This document shows positions 35,519-44,595 of a stretch of 64,000 bases of DNA, piece after piece (the first letter of the stretch is position 1; each line of letters begins with the position of its first letter). Both the position numbers and the translations under genes were made by a program. The stretch is taken from contig NZ_JACMSF010000019.1 of the NCBI RefSeq assembly GCF_014257025.1, forward strand, positions 1 to 64,000, written 5' to 3'. Below the pieces are notes generated by a model, which saw only the letters and a list, made by a program, of their open reading frames with translations, searched no databases and was not told the origin of the DNA. The DNA comes from Streptomyces cupreus (GTDB lineage: Bacteria > Actinomycetota > Actinomycetes > Streptomycetales > Streptomycetaceae).

Positions 35519-36613
35519 TCATAGCGGGCTCACCGCCAGGCATCCGGCCAGTCCCCCCGCATCGATCGCGGTGACCAGTGCGGTACGCCCCCACGTCGGA
35601 CGGGGGATTCCCTCGGCCAGTACCGCGGCGAGCTGGAAGGCGCCGGCGGCGGCGGAGGTGTCACCGATCAGCTCCTCCGGCCGCAGCCACAGGGGGGTGG
35701 CGGCGCCCAGTACGTCGCCGAGCGCACCCTGCTGTGCGGCGCCGGTCTCCTCGTCGTGCGGCGACGGTACGACGGCCCAGACGTCGGCCGGTCCAGCCCC
35801 GGACCTGGACAGGGCCTCGTGGACGCACTCCGCCAGCGCCGGCCGCGCCGCGGACGCGTCCTGGAATCCGCGGAACGCCGTCGCGCAGACCCGCAGAAGC
35901 GGCTCACCCCCCAACCTGGCCGCGGCGAAGGGCCGTTCGAGCAGAAACAGAGCGCACCCCTCGCCCAGTGGCCGCAGCCGGTCGCCGTCCGGCCGGGCGT
36001 GCCATTCCAGCCACGAGCGCTGCACGGAGAACTCCTCCACGGCCCCGCACAGGACGGCCTCGGCATGTCCGGCACGCAGCAACCGGGTGGCGTACCGCAG
36101 CACGTGCAGAGCGGTCAGCCGGCCCGCGGCGATCGTGGAGTTGGGCCCCTCGATCCCGTACCGGATCGCGCAGCGCCCGGCGGCGCAGTTCATGACGGTG
36201 TTGGGAAAGCGTGCCGGGTCCACGAGGTACGGCCGGTCCTGGGTGAGGGAGTCCCTGGTGAAGTCCATGATGCTCTGGACACTGCCGCTGCCCGTGCCCA
36301 GCACGAGGGCGAGGTCACGCCGGCCGGTCGGCCCGACGGGCTGTTCCGGGTCGTCGAGCAGCATGCCGACGGTCGCCACCGCAATGCCGGTCGCACGGTC
36401 CATGGAGCGCGTGCCCTTGCGTCCGAGTGCCCCGGCCACCGTGAAGGCGGGGATGGGCGCCCCGTGTCCGAGCGGTCCCGGCCACGCCGTGGGATCGAGT
36501 TCGGTCACCGCGCTGCGGCCCGAGCGCAGCCCGGCGGTGAGTGTCCCGGCACCCGCGCCGAGCCCGGACATGACCGTCCAGGCGGTGATGACCGGTGCCC
36601 CGTCGGTACTCAT
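35519..36613 (-). CDS. KS-like / chain-length-factor-like protein, Cys replaced by Arg
   Basis: A 364-residue thiolase-fold protein related to FabF and to chain-length factors. In the region equivalent to the KS active site (GPNSTIAAGRLTALHVL) the Cys position is Arg. The second His motif region reads LIGDTSAAAG, with Asp where His is expected. It therefore cannot condense by itself and probably pairs with one of the Cys-bearing KS proteins. It overlaps the enoyl-reductase-like gene by four bases. Confidence 0.8.
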   Translation of the reverse strand: MSTDGAPVITAWTVMSGLGAGAGTLTAGLRSGRSAVTELDPTAWPGPLGHGAPIPAFTVAGALGRKGTRSMDRATGIAVATVGMLLDDPEQPVGPTGRRDLALVLGTGSGSVQSIMDFTRDSLTQDRPYLVDPARFPNTVMNCAAGRCAIRYGIEGPNSTIAAGRLTALHVLRYATRLLRAGHAEAVLCGAVEEFSVQRSWLEWHARPDGDRLRPLGEGCALFLLERPFAAARLGGEPLLRVCATAFRGFQDASAARPALAECVHEALSRSGAGPADVWAVVPSPHDEETGAAQQGALGDVLGAATPLWLRPEELIGDTSAAAGAFQLAAVLAEGIPRPTWGRTALVTAIDAGGLAGCLAVSPL

Positions 36614-37410
36614 CCGCTGATCAGCTCCCCTCCGTCGACGCCGATCGTGTTGCCGGTGATCCAGGCGGAGTCGGTGCGGGCGAGCACGACGACGGCCTCG
36701 GCCACGTCCTCGGGCACGGTCAGTCGCCCGTGCGGATTGAGCGTGCGGGCGCGCCGCGCGAACTCCTCGCTGCCGGGGATGCGTTGGAACGCCGGGGTCA
36801 GGGTCACCCCGGCACGCAGCGCGTTCACCGCGACCCCGTGCGGCGCCAGCTCCAGGGCGAGCTGCCGCACATGGGATTCCAGCGCGCTCTTCGCGGCGGA
36901 CACCGGCCCGTAGTGGGCTACGGCGCGGGAGCTTCCGGCGCTGGTCATCGCGTAGACCTTGGCACCGCGCGGCAGCAGTCCGGCGGCGTGCAGGTCCTGC
37001 ACCCACAGGACCAGGCTGTGCGCCATGACGTTGGACGTCATCGTCAACTGGCGCTCGGTGACGGCCTCCGGCGCCCCGTCCCCGCCGCCGAGGTAGGGGG
37101 CCAGGCTGCCGAAGGCGAGGGAGTGCAGCAGGACGTGGACGCCGGCGCCGCCGGTGAGGTCGGCCACCCAGGGCACCAGCTGACCGCGGGTCCGGGCGGC
37201 GGCCGCGTTCGCATGGGCGAAGTGCGCACACGTCCCGCCGGCGCGCAGCTCCTGTACCAGCTGGTCCGTGGCCGCCTGGGCGGACGGCGGATCGAAGTGG
37301 ACACCGACGACGTGCATGCCCTCCGCGGCCAGAGCGCGGGCCGTGGCACGGCCCATGCCGCTGGAGGCGCCCAGGATCAGCGCCCAGAGTCCTTTCAGTT
37401 CCCTCAGCAC
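36610..37410 (-). CDS. Enoyl-ACP-reductase-like SDR (FabL type)
   Basis: A 266-residue SDR. The cofactor loop is LILGASSGMGRATAR. The catalytic Tyr and Lys are separated by six residues (HYGPVSAAK), the spacing of FabI/FabL enoyl reductases rather than YxxxK. ALRAGVTLTPAFQRIPG and WITGNTIGVDGGELI complete the fold. An enoyl reductase within a polyene operon would saturate selected positions of the chain. The GTG at 37410 overlaps the preceding KS-like gene by seven bases. Confidence 0.82.
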   Translation of the reverse strand: MLRELKGLWALILGASSGMGRATARALAAEGMHVVGVHFDPPSAQAATDQLVQELRAGGTCAHFAHANAAAARTRGQLVPWVADLTGGAGVHVLLHSLAFGSLAPYLGGGDGAPEAVTERQLTMTSNVMAHSLVLWVQDLHAAGLLPRGAKVYAMTSAGSSRAVAHYGPVSAAKSALESHVRQLALELAPHGVAVNALRAGVTLTPAFQRIPGSEEFARRARTLNPHGRLTVPEDVAEAVVVLARTDSAWITGNTIGVDGGELISG

Positions 37411-38402
37411 GGCGCCGACCCGTCCGCGCGCGCATCTTCCGGGCGGGTCTCGGCCCATGCGACATGCCCCTGGGCGATCGCGGACACCAGCCGCGCCGGC
37501 CCCCGCGCGACGGCCAACAGCCCGGCCAGCCGCAGCATGGGGCGCAGGCTGCCGGAGCCCACCGCCTCGTACGTCACCGCCGCTCCGGTCGCACCGACGG
37601 CCTGCGCTGCCACGGCGGCCACCGGCGAGTCGTCCAGGACCAGGTGGGTCGGCGGCGCGTCGGCGCCGGGTTCGGCGAGGTGGGCGACCAGCCTGTCGCG
37701 GGCCTGTGCCCGCCCGGATGCCTCCCGCAACAGGCTCGGTGGTACGAAGGCGCTGCGCACCCGGCAGGAGCCGTGCCGCCGCACGGGCCGGGCCGTCGCC
37801 GCCTGCCGTCGCTCGAACACGAGGGCGACGGCACCGCTGTCGGTGTGGGTCCCGCCCTCGCGGGCTTCCTCGGTCGCCGCGGCGAGCAGCAGTGCGGACC
37901 GGCCGGCCGTGACGGCGCGGAGGCCCATCTGCACGGCTTCGAGACCCGCCACGCCGGGCGAGGTGACGGTGACGTTGAACGCCTTGAGCGCGAACCGGCC
38001 GGACAGGTGGCTGCCGAAGAGGTTGACCGAGAAGAACGGGGCGGTGGCCGGGCTGAGTCCGTCCGCACCCTCGCTGATCACCGTGCGGTCCATGCGGGCG
38101 TGCAGCGCGGCGACGGCGTGGTTCGTGCCGACCGCGGCGCCACGCCGCTCCTCGGGAATCCCGGCGAGGCAGTCACCGGCGTCGGCCAGGGCGTCGCCCG
38201 CGGCGGCGAGGAGGTACCGGGCGGCGGGCGGCAGGTACTTGTGGCCGCGCGGGCCGAGGCGGGCGTCGGCGTCGAACCAGGCGTCGGCCGCCGGGGCGGG
38301 TGCGGCGTTCCCCGCGCGCGGCGGGGCAGCCAGGGCCGCCATGGCGGCGAGCGGGCTCACGACGCCGATTCCGGTGACCACCAGATCGGCCGGTGCGCTC
38401 AT
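37404..38402 (-). CDS. KS-like / chain-length-factor-like protein, Cys replaced by Gly
   Basis: A 332-residue, shorter KS-fold protein. The active-site equivalent NVTVTSPGVAGLEAV has Gly at the Cys position, and the GTGT and GHT His motifs are not recognisable. N-terminal LVVTGIGVVSPLAAMAAL is KS-like. It is coupled by ATGA to the upstream Cys-bearing KS (38399-39589), so these two are the most likely heterodimer. Confidence 0.78.
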   Translation of the reverse strand: MSAPADLVVTGIGVVSPLAAMAALAAPPRAGNAAPAPAADAWFDADARLGPRGHKYLPPAARYLLAAAGDALADAGDCLAGIPEERRGAAVGTNHAVAALHARMDRTVISEGADGLSPATAPFFSVNLFGSHLSGRFALKAFNVTVTSPGVAGLEAVQMGLRAVTAGRSALLLAAATEEAREGGTHTDSGAVALVFERRQAATARPVRRHGSCRVRSAFVPPSLLREASGRAQARDRLVAHLAEPGADAPPTHLVLDDSPVAAVAAQAVGATGAAVTYEAVGSGSLRPMLRLAGLLAVARGPARLVSAIAQGHVAWAETRPEDARADGSAPC

Positions 38403-39589
38403 CGGGGATCACCTCCGGCGAGAACGAACGACACGTTGTTGCCTCCGAAGGCGTAGGCGTTGACCAGGACGTGCCGCCCGGTGAGCGGGGTGGGGCCGCC
38501 GTCCGGCAGCCAGACCGGGCAGTCCGGATCGGGCTCGTCGAGCGGGGCGTTGGGCGGCACGGCCCGTCGACGTGCGATGAGCGCGCCGGTCACGGCCGCG
38601 AGGGCCCCGGCGGCGCCACCGGTGTGGCCGACGAGGGCCTTGAGGCTGTACAGCGGCAGTCGCGCGCACCGCGGGCCGATGACGGCGTGCAACGCCCTGC
38701 TCTCCACCACGTCGTTGAGTGCGGTGCCGGTGCCGTGGGGGATGACGCAGCCGATCGCGTCGGCATCGCTGCCGGAGCCCTCGATCGCGGCACGCATCGC
38801 CCGGCGGATCTGCTGCCCCTGCGGTTCGGGGGCGGTCGGGTGGTGGGCATCGCAGCTCCACCCGTCGCCCAGCAGCCAGGCCGTGGGCGGGAGCGCGCCC
38901 CGCCGCTCGGCGTGCAGCGCGGATTCGAGTACGAGCATGGCGGCGCCCTCGGCGAAGACGGTGCCGCGTCGGCGGGCGTCGAAGGGACGGCAGCGCAGCG
39001 GGTCGATGGCGCCGAGCCGGTTGAAGCACGCGAGCGCGACCCGCGAGTAGGCGTCAGCGCCGCCCGCCAGGGCCACATCGGCCTCGCCGGCGCGGATCAG
39101 GTCGGCGGCGACGGTCAGCGCGAATCCGCCGGCGGAACAGGCGTTGCTGACACTGATGCAGGGTCCCGTCCAGCCCAGCGCGTCGCCGAGGGCGGAGCCC
39201 ACCACGAAGACGGGGCCCAGCTCCTTTCCGTCCGGGGGGCTGTCGCAGCGGTGTTGCTCGTGCAGCCCCGAGTCACCCATCCCGGTGCCGACGACGATCG
39301 CGTACGGGGCTCCCGCCATGCCCGTCAGCCGGGCGTCGGCGAGTGCCTGGCGGGCGGCGGCGACCGCCATCCGCGAAGCCCGGCCGAGCGGCAGGCCGCC
39401 CAGGTGGTCGGGCCGGTCGGGCACGGCGCCGTCCGGCACGGCGTAGCAGATGGGCAGCGGCATACGGGCGTGAGGGTCGCCGACCGGTGCGGGCGCGGGC
39501 CGTGCGGTGGCCAGGCCACGCCAGAAGACGTCCGTTCCGCTGCCCAGGCAGCACAGGACACCGAGTCCGGTGATCGCTACGGGCTCCAC
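38399..39589 (-). CDS. Beta-ketoacyl-ACP synthase (FabF-like KS)
   Basis: A 396-residue ketosynthase. The active Cys151 is in ISVSNACSAGGFAL, and the two His are in PHGTGTALND and LVGHTGGAAG, so the Cys-His-His triad is complete. NAYAFGGNNVSFVLA is the C-terminal Gly-rich motif. The GTG at 39589 has GGAGG five bases upstream; a GTG six bases earlier would bury that site. It forms a coupled pair with the Gly-variant KS-like gene that follows. Confidence 0.9.
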   Translation of the reverse strand: MEPVAITGLGVLCCLGSGTDVFWRGLATARPAPAPVGDPHARMPLPICYAVPDGAVPDRPDHLGGLPLGRASRMAVAAARQALADARLTGMAGAPYAIVVGTGMGDSGLHEQHRCDSPPDGKELGPVFVVGSALGDALGWTGPCISVSNACSAGGFALTVAADLIRAGEADVALAGGADAYSRVALACFNRLGAIDPLRCRPFDARRRGTVFAEGAAMLVLESALHAERRGALPPTAWLLGDGWSCDAHHPTAPEPQGQQIRRAMRAAIEGSGSDADAIGCVIPHGTGTALNDVVESRALHAVIGPRCARLPLYSLKALVGHTGGAAGALAAVTGALIARRRAVPPNAPLDEPDPDCPVWLPDGGPTPLTGRHVLVNAYAFGGNNVSFVLAGGDPR

Positions 39590-39616
39590 GGGCACCTCCG
39601 GCCGACAGGACGGCGC

Positions 39617-40594
39617 TCAGCCACCGGCCGGGCCGAGCGCGCGCAGCAGATGGGGGTCGAAGCCGACCAGGCTCCAGTCGCGGCGGCCGCGGATCGTCGC
39701 GTAGCCGTGGGTGATCCGCCCGGTGGCCGTGGGCAGCAGGGCCCCGCCGCGGTGGACGTAGCAGTCCATGCGCAGAGTGAAGGTGAGGTTCTTGAAGACC
39801 TCCTCGACCGTGAGGACGGTGTAGGCCCGGTCCTCCATCAGCGCCTCGCCGAGCATGGTGACCGACGAGCGGGGGACGACCGGGATCAGGTTCCGCTCGT
39901 CGAGCAGGCTCCGGATGGAGACGCCCCGGTCCGCCAGGAACAGGTCGACGGCCCCCTCCAGGGCGCGCAGATAGCCGGAGATCTGCATCTGCTCGGTGAA
40001 GTGGCAGTAGTAGTACGGGATGCGCCAGGCGACGGCGAAGGCGTTGACGTCGGCGGTGAGTCGGCGGACGACCTCCTCGCCCGGGATGTCCTCCGGCACG
40101 GGCACGGGCCGAGAGACGTCGGAAAGGGGGGCCGCCACACCTGGCACGGACCAGCCGGCCAGTTCCTCCGGAACCGTCGCCACGGGGCCGCCGCGTGTGT
40201 CGGTGCGCAGCACGGCCCGTACCGTCGAGGTCGCCGCGCGGCGGGCCGTGCCGTCACGGTCCAGGGCCAGCGTCACCCGCATCCGCAGGCCCGAGGCGTC
40301 CCACTGTGCGGGGGTGACGTCGGCGACGGTCTTGTCGTCCAAGTGGAGGGCGGTGCCGATCCGGGTGGCGAGGGCGGTGACGCCGAGACACAGGCCGAAG
40401 TCCTCGTAGAGGCGTCCGGCGGGCACTCCCGCCTCCCGGAAGTGCGCGAGTACGGCTTCCTCCACCAGGTAGTTGACGTGCTTGAAGCCGATCCAGGTGC
40501 AGATGTTGGCGCCCTCGTACCGTGGGCGGAGCACATGGCGGGTGCGGTTGCGCAGCAGCGGGGGCAGACCGGCGGTGTCGGTGGGGGAGGCCAT
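39617..40594 (-). CDS. Double-hotdog thioesterase/dehydratase-like protein
   Basis: A 325-residue protein with two hotdog-like halves. The first contains TWIGFKHVNYLVEEAVLAHFREAGV, resembling 4-hydroxybenzoyl-CoA-thioesterase and AfsA-type folds. The second contains IPYYYCHFTEQMQISGYLRALE and LTFTLRMDCYVHRGG. It could release the chain, or act as a second dehydratase. It overlaps the upstream KS-like gene by one base, so it is part of the operon. Confidence 0.65.
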   Translation of the reverse strand: MASPTDTAGLPPLLRNRTRHVLRPRYEGANICTWIGFKHVNYLVEEAVLAHFREAGVPAGRLYEDFGLCLGVTALATRIGTALHLDDKTVADVTPAQWDASGLRMRVTLALDRDGTARRAATSTVRAVLRTDTRGGPVATVPEELAGWSVPGVAAPLSDVSRPVPVPEDIPGEEVVRRLTADVNAFAVAWRIPYYYCHFTEQMQISGYLRALEGAVDLFLADRGVSIRSLLDERNLIPVVPRSSVTMLGEALMEDRAYTVLTVEEVFKNLTFTLRMDCYVHRGGALLPTATGRITHGYATIRGRRDWSLVGFDPHLLRALGPAGG

Positions 40595-41628
40595 CAGCGT
40601 CCTTCCAGGGCCGACGGGCCCGGTACGAAGTCGTCGCTCGGTGCAGGGGCGGTGAGCACGACGGCCGCGGCGGCGTCGTCATCGTCGTGGCCACCCGCCG
40701 TCGCCAGGACGCAGCCAGGACCGCCCCGGCTCAGGTACGCGGTAGCGGCCGCGCATTGGAGCACGCCCAGGGCGCCGGAACAGTGGCCCACGTCCGTGCT
40801 GAGGTCGCGGGTGTGCACTCCGTGCAGGCCCTCGGGCGTGGGCACGCTGCCGCCTTCCGGGACGAGCCACACGCCGACCGGCGGGCCGTCCGGTCCGCGT
40901 GCCCGGGCGACGGCTTCGTGGAGGTCGGCACGGCGCGCGAAACCGGACAGCGCGGCCGTCGCCGGAATCCCGCGCCGGCGTGCGGCACGGGCGGACTCGG
41001 CCACGAGGGCCACCGCGCCGTCAAGGAGCCGTGCGCCGTCGTCCGGTCGGCGGTCGTGGGCGGCGGCCAGGAGGCGGGCCGCTGTGCCGGTCGGCTCCAC
41101 GCCGACCACGACGGCGCGCTCGACGCGGCCGGCCCGGACGAGTGCCCACGCCCAGAACAAGGCGTCCAGGCCGGAGGTGGGCCCGTTGCACAGGGTGAGG
41201 CTCGCGCCGCGCAGCCCGAAGCGGATCGCGATCCAGGAGGCGATCACATTGCTCGCGGTGTTGGGCAGTTCCATCGGGCTCACGGCGGCCGCCGTGTCGC
41301 TCGCGATCGTCTCCGCCGCCGCGCACACGGCGTCCACGTTGCCGAGGTTGGAGCTGACGACCACTCCGGTGCTCTCCCCCGGCACGGTGAGGCCGCCGCC
41401 GTCCGCCTGCAGCCGCGCATCGCGCAGGACCTGGTGCACGGCCGCGAGGCCGAGCCGGGTCGCGCGGTCCTTGTACCGAAGACGCCGTCCGCCGAGCCGG
41501 TCCGCCGGTTCGAACGGCTCCTTGAAGCGTGCCGAGGGGCACGTCCACAGGTCCGCCGCCCGGTCCACCCCGGACAGGGCGAAGCCGGTGCCGGTCACCA
41601 GCACGCCGTCGTCATCGTCGTACGTCAT
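40594..41628 (-). CDS. KS-like / chain-length-factor-like protein, Cys replaced by Pro
   Basis: A 344-residue KS-fold protein. The active-site equivalent SLTLCNGPTSGLDAL has Pro at the Cys position. One His motif is kept (DVGHCSGALGVLQ); the HGTGT motif is not seen. It begins directly after the stop of the Cys-bearing KS at 41629-42807, which makes that pair a likely KS/CLF heterodimer. The N-terminus begins with a run of four Asp. Confidence 0.8.
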   Translation of the reverse strand: MTYDDDDGVLVTGTGFALSGVDRAADLWTCPSARFKEPFEPADRLGGRRLRYKDRATRLGLAAVHQVLRDARLQADGGGLTVPGESTGVVVSSNLGNVDAVCAAAETIASDTAAAVSPMELPNTASNVIASWIAIRFGLRGASLTLCNGPTSGLDALFWAWALVRAGRVERAVVVGVEPTGTAARLLAAAHDRRPDDGARLLDGAVALVAESARAARRRGIPATAALSGFARRADLHEAVARARGPDGPPVGVWLVPEGGSVPTPEGLHGVHTRDLSTDVGHCSGALGVLQCAAATAYLSRGGPGCVLATAGGHDDDDAAAAVVLTAPAPSDDFVPGPSALEGR

Positions 41629-42807
41629 CTAGGCCACCTCCGACGCGGCGGGCATCTCGACCAGGGCCACCGCGTTCAGGCCGCCGAAGCCGAACGCGTT
41701 CACCTGCGCCAGCCGCAGCCGGGCAGCGGCCGCGGTACCTCGTACGAGGCGGAACTCCCGTGCCGCTTCGATCGGTTCGGCCAGGCCCACGACGGGCGGC
41801 ACCCTGCCGTGGCGCAGGCTCTCCACCGCGACAATCAGGCTCAGCAGTCCCGAACTGCCGGCCGTGTGCCCGGTCATCGACTTCACGGCGGTCATGTACG
41901 GCCCGCGCACCGACGGCCCCAGCACATCGGTCAGCCCCATGGCCTCCGCCTCGTCGCCCAGCGGTGTGCCGCTCCCGTGCAGCATCACCAGGTCCACGTC
42001 CTCGGCGGCGACCGAGGCACGCCGGTGGCCCTCGCGGATGGCCGCGGCGATTCCCTTGGGGTCGGGGGCCGTCGGGTGCTGCGCGTCGCAGGCCAGGGCG
42101 ACCGCCCGGACCACCGCACGCACCCGGTTCGGCGGTGCCGCGTCGGCCCGGCGGAGCACCGCCGCGGCCGCCCCCTCTCCCATCAACATGCCGCTGCGGG
42201 TCCGTTCGAAGGGGCGCAGCGCGCTCGGGGGCCGGTCGTTCGCCCGGTCCAGCAGCCCGTAGCTGCTCTCGGTGATCGCGTCGACGCCGGCGACCACGAC
42301 CGCGGGTGCCGCGCCCAGGGTGATCAGGTCCGCGCCGAGGCCGAGGGTGTAGAGGGATGCGGCGCAGGCATTGCACACCGTGTGGGTGTCGGTGGCAGCG
42401 AACTCGTCGCGCAGCGCCGTGCCGAAGTGCAGATCGCGCGGGGCGAACGGATGGCCGTCGCGCCACCACAGCTCCACCGAGCGCAACTCCCGCAGCGTGG
42501 TGCCGACCAGCACGGGAACGGAGCCCAGGTCGTCGAGCAGCCCGTCGTCGGCGATGGCCGCGCGCACCGCGCGCACCAGCCAGCGCGTGGCGCGCAGGGT
42601 CTCGTCGCGGCGGCCCGGCCGGTCGTCGATCTCGTAGGCGTGGCGGGCGCGGTACAGCTCCGGGCGGAAGGCTCGCAGCGGGGCGACGCCGCTGCGCCCG
42701 GAGCACAGCGCCGCGAAGGTGCCGCTGACGGTGTCGCCCAGGCAGCACACGACCCCCATGCCGGTGATGGCCACGCTGCCCGGCGCTGCGGGCGGAGAGA
42801 CGCTCAT
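41629..42807 (-). CDS. Beta-ketoacyl-ACP synthase (KS)
   Basis: A 392-residue ketosynthase. Cys148 lies in HTVCNACAASLYTL, and the His residues are in LHGSGTPLGDE and MTGHTAGSSG. The C-terminal motif is NAFGFGGLNAVALV. Part of the coupled operon: the start overlaps the stop of the preceding KS (ATGA) and the Pro-variant KS-like gene follows without a gap. Confidence 0.9.
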   Translation of the reverse strand: MSVSPPAAPGSVAITGMGVVCCLGDTVSGTFAALCSGRSGVAPLRAFRPELYRARHAYEIDDRPGRRDETLRATRWLVRAVRAAIADDGLLDDLGSVPVLVGTTLRELRSVELWWRDGHPFAPRDLHFGTALRDEFAATDTHTVCNACAASLYTLGLGADLITLGAAPAVVVAGVDAITESSYGLLDRANDRPPSALRPFERTRSGMLMGEGAAAAVLRRADAAPPNRVRAVVRAVALACDAQHPTAPDPKGIAAAIREGHRRASVAAEDVDLVMLHGSGTPLGDEAEAMGLTDVLGPSVRGPYMTAVKSMTGHTAGSSGLLSLIVAVESLRHGRVPPVVGLAEPIEAAREFRLVRGTAAAARLRLAQVNAFGFGGLNAVALVEMPAASEVA

Positions 42808-44027
42808 GCCACCGTCCCCTCCCATCGGCGGAGGATGACCACCGCGTTGTTGCCGCCGAAAGCGAGAGCGTTGTTCTGCACGATCCGCGGCGCCGTCTGC
42901 CGCGCCCGGTTGGGGACGCAGTCCAGTGCGCAGTCGGGGTCGGTCTCGATGTGGTTGACCGTGGGCGGGATGAATCCTTCGGTGATCGCCACCGCGCAGG
43001 CCGCGGTCGCCAGTGCGCTCGCGGCGCCCATGGTGTGACCGATCATCGCCTTGATGGAGACGGTGCTGGGCGGCCGGTCGCCGAAGACCTGGCGAATGGC
43101 GGCCGCCTCGGTGGCGTCGTTGGCCCTGGTTCCGGTGCCGTGGGCGGAGATGAGGTCGATGTCGTGCGGCTGGACACCGGCGTTGCCGTGCGCCTGCAGC
43201 ATGCACCGTGCGATGCCGTCCCGCAGTGGCGCCATCGGGTGGTGGGCGTCGCAGGTCAGCGCGTAGCCGAGGACTTCGGCGTAGATACGGGCTCCTCGGG
43301 CCAGGGCGCCGCCCAGGCTTTCCAGGACGAGGATGCCGGCGCCCTCTCCGGTGAGCAGGCCGCGCCGGTTGCGGTCGAAGGGCCGGCAGGCGTCGGGGGC
43401 GATGGCTCCGAGGCGGTAGAAGCCCGTGAAGGTCTTGCGGCAGATCGCGTCCGCTCCCCCGCACAGGGCTATCTGCGCCTCGCCCTGAGCGATCGCGTCC
43501 AAGCCGTAGCCGAGCGCGTAGTTGCCCGCCGCGCAGGCCGTCGCAACGGTCACCGCCTCCACGTCGGCCAGACCGAGTTCGCGGACGATGCCCGAGGAGA
43601 GCCGTTCGGCTCCGGCGCGCCGGACGACGCCGGGATCCATGTGCTCGGGTCCCTTGCGCAGCTGCACCTCGACGAGGTCGTCGAGGTCACGGGACTCGCC
43701 GTCGGTCGTCCCCACCGCCACGAGGCAGCGCCGCGCCCGCACGGTGTCCACCGGCAGGCCCGCGTCCTCAAGAGCCAGACGTGCCGCGGCGACGGCGAAC
43801 CGGCCTGCGCGCCCCAGGGTGTACGGGTCCGTGGCGCGGATCCAGCGGGCAGGGTCGAAGTCCGCTATCTCACAGCCGTTCGCATGAGCGAAGCCGGTCG
43901 TGTCGAACGCGGTGATCGGCTGTGCGCAGTGGCGTCCGGCGCGCAGTGCGTCCGTGAAGTCCTCGACTCCGATGCCGATGCCGGTCACCGTGCCCAGTCC
44001 GGTGATGACAACGCGCGCGCCGTCCAT
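42804..44027 (-). CDS. Beta-ketoacyl-ACP synthase (FabF-like KS)
   Basis: A 407-residue ketosynthase, closest of the six to ordinary FabF. Cys165 is in VTVATACAAGNYALG, with His in SAHGTGTRAND and MIGHTMGAAS. The end reads NNALAFGGNNAVVILRRW. It starts one base after the first ACP gene's stop and is second in the operon, so it probably works with that ACP to start or extend the chain. Confidence 0.92.
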   Translation of the reverse strand: MDGARVVITGLGTVTGIGIGVEDFTDALRAGRHCAQPITAFDTTGFAHANGCEIADFDPARWIRATDPYTLGRAGRFAVAAARLALEDAGLPVDTVRARRCLVAVGTTDGESRDLDDLVEVQLRKGPEHMDPGVVRRAGAERLSSGIVRELGLADVEAVTVATACAAGNYALGYGLDAIAQGEAQIALCGGADAICRKTFTGFYRLGAIAPDACRPFDRNRRGLLTGEGAGILVLESLGGALARGARIYAEVLGYALTCDAHHPMAPLRDGIARCMLQAHGNAGVQPHDIDLISAHGTGTRANDATEAAAIRQVFGDRPPSTVSIKAMIGHTMGAASALATAACAVAITEGFIPPTVNHIETDPDCALDCVPNRARQTAPRIVQNNALAFGGNNAVVILRRWEGTVA

Positions 44028-44028
44028 G

Positions 44029-44301
44029 TCAGGTGCGTTCCAGCGCATCGGTGACGACCGCGCAGACGCCTTCGAGGTTCACCATGCGGCTCAGCTCCGT
44101 CTGGTCGATGACGACGGAAAAATTCCGCTCAAGTGCGGCGAGTATTTCGATGGCCCGCAGGGAGTCGGCCTCGTGCTCCTCCTTGAAGAGACTTGTGGGT
44201 GTCATATCGGCAGGATCGATCTCCAAAATATCGCAGACGATCCCCCGTATCTTTTCCGCGCGCACATCGGCGGGCATGTGAACACCTTCTGCGGCAGTCA
44301 T
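44029..44301 (-). CDS. Acyl carrier protein (type II PKS, first ACP)
   Basis: A 90-residue ACP; first gene of the operon. The carrier Ser is in EADSLRAIEILAALERNF. The start at 44301 has a strong G-rich ribosome site (GGGAGGGAATC). A Met nine codons later is possible but less well placed. The 294-base region upstream is shared with the divergent response-regulator gene. Confidence 0.9.
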   Translation of the reverse strand: MTAAEGVHMPADVRAEKIRGIVCDILEIDPADMTPTSLFKEEHEADSLRAIEILAALERNFSVVIDQTELSRMVNLEGVCAVVTDALERT

Positions 44302-44353
44302 GATTCCCTCCCCTCCCCCCAGAGTGGGCCCGAGGTTACGAGATCTGAGGTCG

Positions 44354-44367
44354 GACTGTCTTCAGTC
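44354..44367. promoter_or_regulatory. Candidate operator before the type II PKS operon
   Basis: GACTG-TCTT-CAGTC, a palindrome with five-base arms, centred about 60 bases upstream of the first ACP start codon. The position suits a regulator site near the promoter of the large minus-strand operon. The arms are short, so chance cannot be excluded. Confidence 0.3.
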
Positions 44368-44475
44368 ATTCGCTGATTCCCCGCCTCGATCATTCGTCCA
44401 AGCTCGGTCGCGGTCTCCGTTTTTCGTGGAGCCGACACCCATGCCGCACCTCACCGACATCACAATCACCACGAA

Positions 44476-44505
44476 TTGACGGTCTCTCAGGCGCCCCGAT
44501 AGACT
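44476..44505 (+). promoter_or_regulatory. HrdB-like promoter of the response-regulator gene
   Basis: TTGACG at 44476-44481 and TAGACT at 44500-44505 with an 18-base spacer match the housekeeping sigma consensus. Transcription would start near 44512, leaving a leader of about 85 bases before the ATG at 44596. Confidence 0.6.
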
Positions 44506-44595
44506 CACCTTTCGAACGCTAATTCAGCATTACCGCCATATAGCCCGACACCCGTCGCCAGCGGACTCACTCCGAATTGGAGCTGATGGTCGGTC

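Noticed and set aside
44386..44410. Possible SARP heptamer repeats (TCGATCA, TTCGTCC, TCGGTCG) upstream of the PKS operon
   Set aside because: Spacing is 8 and 10 bases rather than the regular 11 or 22, and the heptamers match poorly.
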